Assembly: GCA_020793555.1 (NCBI GenBank) | Contig: DQIO01000311.1 | Location: 1 to 18,670 of the forward strand | Origin: Methanosarcinaceae archaeon | GTDB lineage: Archaea > Halobacteriota > Methanosarcinia > Methanosarcinales > Methanosarcinaceae | DNA: 18,670 nt | Reading direction: 5' to 3' | Shown here: positions 8,801 to 15,466 of the stretch, one piece after another | Numbering within the stretch: the first letter of the stretch is position 1 | Layout: each line of letters starts with the position of its first letter | The notes under the pieces: generated by a model | The model's input: only the letters and a program-made list of their open reading frames with translations | What the model was told of the DNA's origin: nothing | Database searches by the model: none | Translations under genes and position numbers: made by a program

Positions 8801-9129
8801 ATTCTAAAAGTGGTAAAAACGAACCAAGTCCAGACGATAGGGCAAAGCAACTCTTGCTGTATGCACTTGGGTTCAATCATCTTTATCCAGACTATGTCGT
8901 CCGAAGGCTTATACTTGATATGCTTGCGAAAGATAAACCAAGAGTGTATGAACTGCAGGATGATGGGAATTACACTGGGAATAGGGTTAAACCGCTTGAC
9001 TTGGGTGTTATCGATGAAATGGCTGAGACTGCGAGGAAGATCGCTCATGATTACGAGCATGGTTTTGTGGGAGTTGGGGATGAAGCGGTTTGTAGGGATT
9101 GTGGGTATCGGTTGTATTGTGGGGAGTGA
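5863..9129 (+). CDS. UvrD/Rep-family helicase fused to a Fe-S PD-(D/E)XK nuclease
   Basis: A 1088-residue SF1A helicase-nuclease acting on DNA ends. Helicase motifs: Walker A AGAGTGKT (K34), Ia LTFSKEAAG, Ib STFHSF, motif II VDEFQD (D268, E269), motif III ADSNQTIYAFRGA, motif IV SFRS, motif V SVHSAKGLEFEVVF, motif VI YVAFTRAK. From about residue 850 comes a RecB/Cas4-type nuclease: D964 (FIDRID), D980-S-K982, then the QLLLYALG motif. Cys856 and C1077-x2-C1080-x5-C1086 at the extreme C-terminus match the four-Cys 4Fe-4S cage of AddB-like nucleases. The order is AddA-like in one chain, but with an AddB-like iron-sulfur nuclease. ATG 5863 gives the normal UvrD start, though no clear ribosome site precedes it. 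It ends 6 bases before the exonuclease gene, so the two are probably one operon. Repair or defence role. Confidence 0.92.
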   Translation: MLTKLLESLKPKQLTAVQHSEGPLLIIAGAGTGKTTTITAKIAHMVEKDGIQPEHILALTFSKEAAGNMERKVRELLGENRDVTVSTFHSFCADIIRDNSRECGISDDFSIFQEIDSAIFFYSEVGIDVRNATLYSNTISKAKDLNLPIGKFKEYADAKKDLLLPFAKEDEWENTYHNYKIKLNTFHLKSKEEQKADKADKKAWQEFIGLYDEYRKYHNFVDAWIKYEEKKSSINSLDYGDLNLLALEYLNSYGTDELNHTYRYIIVDEFQDTNYVQFELIKKLTAKEQNITVVADSNQTIYAFRGAYSNNIEEFKKQFGIKHDRVVSLDVSFRSTDKILRVSHRLIEKNYSEDQIEDCVLLKNHEGAQGTNVIIQETMDEKEEARRVVEMIEEHIAAGIPMTGIAVLYRTHAQGRLVKQALMMRGLPVTVKDDTDFLKQTEIKTAFSYLYVLNNITHPTARGTEAWWRLFHYNNALSSSDSIKIAEYIKKNWISFQDTIYHHIDELGLSDSGIETISRVKGLVEDLSKMTPLDISDLVLEIYDRSGLSRQFAHLDTVRTREALLNLSKLHDVALAFEKNHEKGLSDFVDYLEILDEMGGNPPAARIPEEDAINLMSVHSAKGLEFEVVFVINMAKDKFPLTRGGKEPIIPLEFMHQYKDLFEQDLSASKLQSAIRDRKREIKLEEERRLGYVAFTRAKTNLILTLASEYGGNQRDPSVFLFDIGFDDLMNTEPDADGNVILDDMTYLIDSDIKAREVVMDDELERRKNQWRNLVIESLDSGNFTETVHNVLVYQSLKDGTVGKYQEDLNSNWSTIDPEADAEEILSAIKSGGNGLKFNPDTMTFSVSSIKVYENCPKQYELQNILRMPTRASEDSTGAMNLGSFVHKVCEITVEDQISTKDEMYRIADELVTKSEWKGVDLTRAKPLLEVFWLRNGSRIKDNLFVEKRFSVPIEGFIFKGFIDRIDRLPGTDNEVDIIDSKSGKNEPSPDDRAKQLLLYALGFNHLYPDYVVRRLILDMLAKDKPRVYELQDDGNYTGNRVKPLDLGVIDEMAETARKIAHDYEHGFVGVGDEAVCRDCGYRLYCGE

Positions 9130-9135
9130 GCACAC

Positions 9136-9720
9136 ATGACAAAATCATACCTGATATTCGACACCGAAACCACAGGCTTACCACTAAATTGGAAAGCGCC
9201 GATCACAGACTTGAACAATTGGCCACGTCTGGTCCAGATAGCATGGTGGCATTGTGACAAGTCGGGAAAGATACTCTCGGATTCCGATTACATCGTAAAG
9301 CCTCAAGGCTTCACCATTCCTGACGATGCAGCAGATGTTCATGGGATCTCAACTGAAACAGCAATCAATAAAGGTATTGATCTGGAAATTGTCCTTAATG
9401 AATTTGCCGAAGCAATGGAACGATCTGACTTTCTGGTAGCTCATAACATTAATTTTGATGAAAAGATTGTCGGGGCTGAATTTTTGAGAACGGGTTTTAA
9501 GAATCTCTTAACCGATATCCCGAAGATATGCACAATGAAAATATCAACCGATTATTGTAAATTGCCTGGGCCGTATGGGTACAAGTTGCCGTCCCTTTCG
9601 GAATTGCATTACAAATTATTTGAGGAATATTTTGATGAAGCGCATAATGCTGCGGTTGATGTGAGAGCGTGTGCGAATTGTTTTTTTGAATTGAAGGAGA
9701 GAGGGATCATTGGATTGTGA
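9136..9720 (+). CDS. DEDDh 3'-5' exonuclease (DnaQ-like)
   Basis: A 194-residue exonuclease of the DnaQ/RNase T superfamily. Exo I is FDTETTG (D9, E11), Exo II is LVAHNINFD (D108), and Exo III is H170-N-A-A-V-D175, so all metal ligands of the DEDDh type are present. Length fits a stand-alone catalytic domain with no polymerase or UvrB-like extension. It starts 6 bases after the helicase-nuclease stop, with GTGAG spanning that stop as ribosome site, so it is almost certainly co-translated with it. Inferred role: trimming 3' ends made by the helicase-nuclease. A T-run follows the stop. Confidence 0.92.
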   Translation: MTKSYLIFDTETTGLPLNWKAPITDLNNWPRLVQIAWWHCDKSGKILSDSDYIVKPQGFTIPDDAADVHGISTETAINKGIDLEIVLNEFAEAMERSDFLVAHNINFDEKIVGAEFLRTGFKNLLTDIPKICTMKISTDYCKLPGPYGYKLPSLSELHYKLFEEYFDEAHNAAVDVRACANCFFELKERGIIGL

Positions 9721-9726
9721 AGCGGG

Positions 9727-9733
9727 TTTTTTT
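9727..9733 (+). terminator. T-run terminator after the exonuclease gene
   Basis: Seven consecutive T follow the short GC-rich AGCGGG right after the stop at 9718-9720. Archaeal polymerase terminates at such T-runs without a strong hairpin, which would separate the helicase/exonuclease unit from mcrB. Confidence 0.5.
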
Positions 9734-9811
9734 GTGTAATTTGCAAAATTGCTCCAATAAATACATTAAGATTATTATATCATTAACAACTTTAAAACAG
9801 TGGGAGCTAAA

Positions 9812-12373
9812 ATGAAACAATCAATTGAATATATTCAAAAACATGCTGAATATTTAAAAAAACTCGAACAAAAAGAATCGTATCTTTTCGAGCAGCTAAA
9901 TACTCTTAATGGTGAAATTGTTGAACAACTTATAAAGTCTTTTGACACTGGATTGTTTAAGCCTGTCAACCTTTTGCGTCTTGATATACTCAACAATATA
10001 AATGAAAATATTACAGTAACACCTGAATTGATTGATGAAATAAAAAATAAAATAACTAATAAGGACACAGATTATTTTTCAAAATATAGTGAACCATTAG
10101 TGAATGGTTTAAAAAATTATCCTGAAAAAAGTAAGTCACCTTTTGTAAACTGGACTAAAAATTTCAGCATTGTTCATCCTTTTTTTCACAAATCAGAGGA
10201 TAAAATCAACTCTAATAATGCCCTCAATAAAATTGCAAAAGATATAGTGAAAACATTACAATTAGAACAATACAAAATCCATACAGTTTCATTTGAAGGA
10301 TCTCAGAATTATGGTGCTTCCTCATGCTGGATCGCAATATTTCCAAAAAAAAGAGTATCACACCGTAAAGCCTACCAATTGTTTTTACGTATTAATGCTG
10401 AGACACTTGAAGCTGGAATGGTCTCGGGTTGGGACATAAATGATAAATCGGCCAATATACTTGAAGATTTTAATACCATTGAAGAAGTAATTGAAAAATT
10501 GAAAACTTTAAAAAATACAGTAGAGATCAAAAACAATGCATTAATTAATTACTGGAAATTTTCGCCAGGCGAAAACGGCATCCATTGGGATGAGTTTTAC
10601 AAACTGGGCATCATTGCAATTGGTTGGGATGATTTAGGAAACCTTAACAATTATACGATGGAAACTCTCGCGGAAGCTTTGAATGTTGATAACCCTACAA
10701 TTTCCAATCGAATATGGAATATTGAAAATTTCCGGGATGTAAGTATTGGTGATGTTATTATTGCAAATAAAGGGATAAGCAAAGCTTTGGGTATTGGGGT
10801 GATAACTGGCGAATATATTTTTGATGATAGTAGGGCGGAATATAAGCATGTTAGACATATTGACTGGCGGATAAATCATTTAGTTGATTTTGGAAAGTCT
10901 ATTTTTAGGCCAGATACTTTTACACCAACGCTTAAATGGAAAGATATTACTGAAAAATATATCAGTGTTAATGCTTCATATGAAGATATATTCAATGAGT
11001 TGGAAGGAGACAGAGAATCTTTACCACCACAAAAAGCATTGTTAACAGGTTCTGAAACACAAAATTTTTGGTGGCTAAATGCAAATCCTAAAATATGGAG
11101 CATTGGCAGTTATGAGTTAGATGATATTCAGTCTTATACGTCTCACAACGAGAAGGGAAATAAACGAAGGGTATACAAATATTTCGAAAGTGTCGCGTCA
11201 GGTGATTTGGTAATTGGTTATGAAAGTTCTCCTGTTAAGCAAATAAAAGCAATCTACGAAATTACAGAAGGGTTGCATGATGATGACAGTGAAGGCGAAA
11301 TAATTAATTTTGAAATAAAGGATATCGTAAAAGATCCTATTACATGGGATGATTTGAAGAATACTAAAGGTTTGGAAAACTGCGAAGTTTTTGTGAACAA
11401 TCAGGGCAGTTTATTCAGCTTAAAATCTGAAGAATTTGATATAATCCGGGATTTAATCGATGAACGAAACATAAATACTGAAAAAGAAAAAGAAAAATTA
11501 GACATAAAGGAATATTCATTTTCTTCTGATCCTGAAAAGCCTTTTATTGAGGATTCTGAAATAAAAGGAATAATACATTCTCTTGAAATCAAAAAGAACG
11601 TTGTGTTGCAAGGTCCCCCAGGTGTTGGTAAAACATTTGTCGCTAAAAAAATAGCTTATGAGATAATGAAACAAACCGATGATACAAAAATAGAAATGGT
11701 TCAGTTTCATCAATCGTATTCATATGAGGATTTTATTCAGGGCATTAGACCATCTGGAAAAATGTTTAGTGTAAAAAACGGCGTGTTTTATGACTTTTGT
11801 AAAAAAGCAGAAAATGATCCAAATAACAAATATTTCTTTATCATTGATGAAATCAACAGGGGCAATCTCAGCAAAATATTTGGTGAATTGATGATGCTGA
11901 TTGAAACCGATAAACGAGAAAAATATAAAGTTCATTTAACCTACTCTGAAAAAGACGATGCACAATTTTTTGTCCCAAAAAATCTCTATTTAATCGGCAC
12001 TATGAATACAGCTGATCGTTCACTTGCCATAGTTGATTATGCTTTGCGTAGAAGGTTCAGGTTTATTACATTAAAGCCTAATTTTAATAACAAATTTATT
12101 GAACTACTCATCTCTAAAGGTTTTTCACTGATATTTATAAAAGACATTATTTCGAAAATTAACACCTTGAATAATGAAATAATGTCAGATAAAAATCTTG
12201 GTGAAGGCTTCCAAATAGGCCATAGTTTTCTCTGTAGCAATAAAAAAGATAAATCTGAAAATGAATGGTTTGAAGATATTGTCAAATATGAAATAGCACC
12301 TCTTTTGGAAGAATATTGGTTTGACGATCTTGATAAATCTAAAAATCAAATAGACTCTCTTTTAGCTTATTGA
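9812..12373 (+). CDS. mcrB: McrB-like AAA+ GTPase with recognition domains
   Basis: An 853-residue McrB-type subunit of a modification-dependent (type IV) restriction system. Domains: an N-terminal region resembling MrcB_N/DUF3578 (roughly 120-230; FEGSQNYGASSCWIAIFP), an EVE-like domain from about residue 247 (YWKFSPGENGIHWDEF ... IGW), a second EVE domain from about 418 (NFWWLNANPKIW ... VIGYESSP), then the AAA+ motor. The motor has Walker A G601-PPGVG-K607-T, Walker B FFIIDEINRG (D679, E680) and the McrB signature MNTADRS at 731-737 followed by ALRRRF. ATG 12 bases inside the open frame is chosen because GGGAG at 9802-9806 precedes it by five bases; GTG 9800 is the alternative. mcrC follows almost without a gap. 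EVE-type domains are known to flip out modified bases. Confidence 0.93.
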   Translation: MKQSIEYIQKHAEYLKKLEQKESYLFEQLNTLNGEIVEQLIKSFDTGLFKPVNLLRLDILNNINENITVTPELIDEIKNKITNKDTDYFSKYSEPLVNGLKNYPEKSKSPFVNWTKNFSIVHPFFHKSEDKINSNNALNKIAKDIVKTLQLEQYKIHTVSFEGSQNYGASSCWIAIFPKKRVSHRKAYQLFLRINAETLEAGMVSGWDINDKSANILEDFNTIEEVIEKLKTLKNTVEIKNNALINYWKFSPGENGIHWDEFYKLGIIAIGWDDLGNLNNYTMETLAEALNVDNPTISNRIWNIENFRDVSIGDVIIANKGISKALGIGVITGEYIFDDSRAEYKHVRHIDWRINHLVDFGKSIFRPDTFTPTLKWKDITEKYISVNASYEDIFNELEGDRESLPPQKALLTGSETQNFWWLNANPKIWSIGSYELDDIQSYTSHNEKGNKRRVYKYFESVASGDLVIGYESSPVKQIKAIYEITEGLHDDDSEGEIINFEIKDIVKDPITWDDLKNTKGLENCEVFVNNQGSLFSLKSEEFDIIRDLIDERNINTEKEKEKLDIKEYSFSSDPEKPFIEDSEIKGIIHSLEIKKNVVLQGPPGVGKTFVAKKIAYEIMKQTDDTKIEMVQFHQSYSYEDFIQGIRPSGKMFSVKNGVFYDFCKKAENDPNNKYFFIIDEINRGNLSKIFGELMMLIETDKREKYKVHLTYSEKDDAQFFVPKNLYLIGTMNTADRSLAIVDYALRRRFRFITLKPNFNNKFIELLISKGFSLIFIKDIISKINTLNNEIMSDKNLGEGFQIGHSFLCSNKKDKSENEWFEDIVKYEIAPLLEEYWFDDLDKSKNQIDSLLAY

Positions 12374-12378
12374 AAAGT

Positions 12379-14541
12379 ATGCAAATCCCAATTCAAAACA
12401 TATATTACCTTTTGTGCTACGCTTGGAATAAGCTTGACGAAAGCGATATTGTGAATGTCAAAGCAATCAGTACCACCAATCTTATTGATTTATTTGCCAA
12501 AATTTTGATAAATAGTACAGCCCGTCTGTTAAAACAAGGCTTAGATCGAAATTATGTTGAACATGAATATATTGTAAATGGGATTAAAGGGAAATTAAAT
12601 CTTTCTGCATCTGTCAAACAAAATATACTCCCTTCTAGTAAAACAATTTGTTTATGTGATGAATTTGACTACAATATTTTACACAACCAAATTTTAAAAA
12701 CAACTATTTCTAAACTTTTAAAAGTAAATAATCTAGATAAGAATTTAAAAAGCGAATTACGCCATCATTTTCAAAAATTACCTCCAATATCAGAAATTCG
12801 AATTCGAAATTCTCACTTTAAACAAATCAGATTGCATAGAAATAATTATCATTACGATTTTGTGTTAAAAGTATGCCAAATAGTCAATGAAAACTTATTT
12901 ATTGATGAGTCGTCTGGCGACTACAAATTCAAAGATTTTACACGAAATGATAAAGCAATGGCAAGGTTATTCGAAGACTTTGTAAGAAACTTTTATAATA
13001 TTGAGCAATCGGATTTTAAAGTAAAAAGGGAAAATATAAAATGGAAGTTTGTAAGCGAAAGCGAAGCTGATTCGCGAATGTTACCTATAATGCAAACTGA
13101 TATTTCACTGTACTCTTCCACACGGAAAATAATAATTGATACAAAATATTATAAAGATGCTTTTAATACTCGATTTTCACAAGAAAAATTTAATTCAACT
13201 AATATGTACCAGTTGTTTTCATACTTGAAAAATCAAGAATCTGATTTAGAAATTACAAAAACGTGTGAGGGGATATTATTGTATCCCACTGTTGAAAATG
13301 GGTTTAAATTTTGTTACAAATATGAAAGTCATAAAATTATAATAATGTCAATAAATCTAAACCAAGATTGGTATGATATTAGAAATGATTTGTTAGAAAT
13401 AATATCATATAGGTATGGTGCTAAAATGCAAGTAAAATGTAGTTTTTGTGGTAATGATATGGATAATCCGAATTTTTCTAAAAATTATCCAAACATTGTA
13501 TGTCGTAAATGTGAATCTCCTTCTGTTAATTCAAACGGCGAAATCCCACAATTTGACAGTATGGGAGACTTTGGCGACAATCCGGTGTACATAAATGGAG
13601 CAAAATGCTGGAGACGATACAAATTTGGCGGATTTATTACCATGAGAGATGATTTTAACTGTGAAAATCTTGATGAATTTTATGACAGATCCGGATTCAT
13701 GAAAAGATACATGCAAGATGTGCCCAATCCGATTGATGTTTCAAAAATTAATCGTCTTTTGTCACAATTAGACAACGATCAAATGGATGTAAAAGATTCA
13801 GAAGCAAGACAGCGTGAGGAAGATAGAAGTAAACTCCTAAATGAATACTTTGAAATGGGCGTAACTGCAAGTCATAACGGAGAATTTGAAGAATCCGCGC
13901 TGATTTTTATAAAGACACTTGAATATATAAACAATTCACAGCATTGCGAAAAAGCACAAATTCTATTCAACATTGTCACAGGCTATTGTAAAGCCGGTAA
14001 TTTCCCCACCGCAGCTGAATATCTTTCCAAATTGAATTCTCTTTCCGACGAACACCCTGATAATATAGTGATTAATGAAGAAAATGCAAAAGGACTTTGC
14101 AATATCGTAAAAGCAGCCTATTATGAAGCTGGCGATGTCCCCCGAGCCATTTCATATTTTTCAGATTTAACTTCTATTGTCCCCAGATTTTCCCAAAATA
14201 TTGAAATTAATCTGGCAACGGCAAATGGAGTTGTTACTATCATCAAAGCCTATGGTAGAAACGGCGATTTCTCAAAAGCAGATTCATGTCTTTCCGATCT
14301 AACTTCTATTGCCTCAAGATTCCCCCATAATATTGAGATCAATCGGGCGATGGTAAATGGTTTGTTTAATATTTTCATATCGTATATCAATGTCGGAAAC
14401 TTCCCTGAAGCTTCCATTCATCTGGAATCACTTAAGCGACTTGTAGACACATTTTCTGATAATACCTATATCCAAAATACGTTGACAAAAGCATTTGAAC
14501 ATTATCAACAGAAAATTGAAAAAGACTCACGTCAGACGTGA
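12379..14541 (+). CDS. mcrC: McrC nuclease fused to a zinc ribbon and TPR-like repeats
   Basis: A 720-residue protein. Residues 1 to ~345 are McrC: the typical start MQIPIQNIYYLLCYAWN and a PD-(D/E)XK active site with D241 (QTDIS), D254 and K256 (IIDTKYY); this subunit cuts DNA when driven by McrB. The frame then continues through C354-x2-C357 and C375-x2-C378 (zinc ribbon), a conserved-looking block (GDNPVYINGAKCWRRYKFGG), and from about residue 480 alpha-helical TPR-like units beginning near residues 531, 575, 620 and 664 (period 44-45). Ordinary McrC ends near residue 345, so this is a fusion of two genes. ATG 12379 is preferred; a TTG at 12370 overlaps the mcrB stop. Internal Met350 has its own ribosome site (separate entry), so the C-terminal part may also be made alone. 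Confidence 0.85.
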   Translation: MQIPIQNIYYLLCYAWNKLDESDIVNVKAISTTNLIDLFAKILINSTARLLKQGLDRNYVEHEYIVNGIKGKLNLSASVKQNILPSSKTICLCDEFDYNILHNQILKTTISKLLKVNNLDKNLKSELRHHFQKLPPISEIRIRNSHFKQIRLHRNNYHYDFVLKVCQIVNENLFIDESSGDYKFKDFTRNDKAMARLFEDFVRNFYNIEQSDFKVKRENIKWKFVSESEADSRMLPIMQTDISLYSSTRKIIIDTKYYKDAFNTRFSQEKFNSTNMYQLFSYLKNQESDLEITKTCEGILLYPTVENGFKFCYKYESHKIIIMSINLNQDWYDIRNDLLEIISYRYGAKMQVKCSFCGNDMDNPNFSKNYPNIVCRKCESPSVNSNGEIPQFDSMGDFGDNPVYINGAKCWRRYKFGGFITMRDDFNCENLDEFYDRSGFMKRYMQDVPNPIDVSKINRLLSQLDNDQMDVKDSEARQREEDRSKLLNEYFEMGVTASHNGEFEESALIFIKTLEYINNSQHCEKAQILFNIVTGYCKAGNFPTAAEYLSKLNSLSDEHPDNIVINEENAKGLCNIVKAAYYEAGDVPRAISYFSDLTSIVPRFSQNIEINLATANGVVTIIKAYGRNGDFSKADSCLSDLTSIASRFPHNIEINRAMVNGLFNIFISYINVGNFPEASIHLESLKRLVDTFSDNTYIQNTLTKAFEHYQQKIEKDSRQT
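13417..13428 (+). promoter_or_regulatory. Internal ribosome site and ATG at the McrC/zinc-ribbon junction
   Basis: GGTG at 13417-13420 lies five bases before an in-frame ATG (13426-13428, codon 350 of the fusion). Initiation here would give a 371-residue zinc ribbon-TPR protein. The position coincides with the end of the McrC domain, so it probably marks the old start of a separate downstream gene whose upstream stop was lost. Confidence 0.5.
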
Positions 14542-15041
14542 ACACTACTGTATAGGTTCCAATATAATGGCACAATCACGATGCCACAATTAAACCAAAA
14601 TATCCCCTAATGCATCGTATTTTTATTTACAACGTATGGTAATGTTATTTTGGAATCGATGCGCTACTTTCCACAAACCAAACTCTTTGTTGCTCCTAGT
14701 GTCGAGTCAATCATATGATGTCGTGGGATGGAAGGGGTTAAGACAAATACAAAAAACGAAGCGAGCGTGCAAGAGCGCGGCACGTTCCTACACCATGAAC
14801 ACAAAATATAAAATGGTTTTTAAGAGGCGTCATATTTGCAGATATGAGAATTGCATGGTTGGGTTGTGAGTTGTTGTGGGTTTGTTGGCAGTGGGATACG
14901 CCGCCTATGCAGGAACTGATGCTCCGTTTTCTTTAGTTTAGGTCAATTGCTGTGACTTTCTTTTTAACATCGGCACTCGTGTGTGTTCATAAATCGGTGC
15001 GCCGACGACACTGTGTGGAAACCGATCGGTCATTTTGGAGT
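14542..15041. other. Non-coding, decayed stretch after mcrC
   Basis: I see no intact gene. A 77-codon frame at 14636-14869 lacks any recognisable domain and is unlikely to be real, although part of it holds a hicB-tail fragment (14696-14719). A small perfect inverted repeat (TCACGT/ACGTGA) spans the mcrC stop at 14527-14541. A GC-rich stretch at 14750-14790 resembles, in inverted orientation, one at 5667-5707. Confidence 0.5.
14696..14719 (+). pseudogene. Fragment of a hicB tail, inverted relative to the larger hicB relic
   Basis: These 24 bases encode LVSSQSYD. They match the minus-strand hicB relic in two pieces, 15 bases (15096-15110) plus 9 bases (15060-15068), skipping exactly 27 bases (9 codons) between them. 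The in-frame gap suggests a second, shortened hicB copy that has otherwise decayed. Confidence 0.4.
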
Positions 15042-15251
15042 TTAGAAAATTGAAATTGTATCATATGACCTGTCTTCATAATCGACACTTGATAGTTGAC
15101 TCGACACTAGTTCAATAGCTTCTTTTATGTTCAAAAGGGTGTCCTCTTTTGTTTCACCCTGACTGATAGCTCCGGGAAATTCCAGACATTGAACTGAGTA
15201 GCCGCCTTCTTCTTCCTTTTAAAGTATTACAGTATACTTCATTAATTTCAT
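15042..15251 (-). pseudogene. HicB-like antitoxin gene with a nonsense codon
   Basis: A 70-codon frame runs on the minus strand from ATG (15249-15251) to TAA (15042-15044), broken by one TAA at 15219-15221 (codon 11). Read through, it is a clear HicB_like antitoxin: MKYTVIL, stop, KEEEGGYSVQCLEFPGAIS, then QGETKEDTLLNIKEAIEL. Relatives have Glu at the broken position, so a single G-to-T change (GAA to TAA) explains it. No hicA toxin gene is visible beside it. The antitoxin is probably dead, unless it re-initiates internally, for which I see no start codon. Confidence 0.8.
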
Positions 15252-15303
15252 CCTATTTTTTGTTTTATAATATTGTGCAAAGTATTCGAAATATCAATTA
15301 TAG

Positions 15304-15417
15304 GTATCCACTCCAAATTAGGGGGTAACTGGTACTATTTTGAATTTTGAAACCTGCTTAGGCACTTGATTTTGAGAATCAGATTATGCATTTTACCATC
15401 CTTTTTGAAGTGGATAC
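15304..15417. mobile_element. 114-bp MITE-like element with 8-bp target duplication
   Basis: Terminal inverted repeats match at 13 of 14 bases: GTATCCACTCCAAA at 15304-15317, and the reverse complement of 15404-15417 reads GTATCCACTTCAAA. Immediately outside lie perfect 8-bp direct repeats AATTATAG at 15296-15303 and 15418-15425. No coding capacity. This is the structure of a non-autonomous DDE-transposase element; 8-bp duplications are made by families such as IS6, IS66 and IS256. It sits 42 bases past the isomerase stop codon. Confidence 0.75.
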
Positions 15418-15466
15418 AATTATAGTTTAAGCATTTCAGTCGTTTAAAATTATTGGTGCCATGTTT

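Noticed and set aside
14636..14869. A 77-codon frame after mcrC
   Set aside because: No recognisable domain or promoter; only a short hicB-like fragment within it is explained.
1365..15221. General reassignment of TAA to an amino acid, because two genes have internal TAA
   Set aside because: TAA ends apparently normal genes here (minus-strand stops at 17023-17025 and 17610-17612), so a global recode is not needed.
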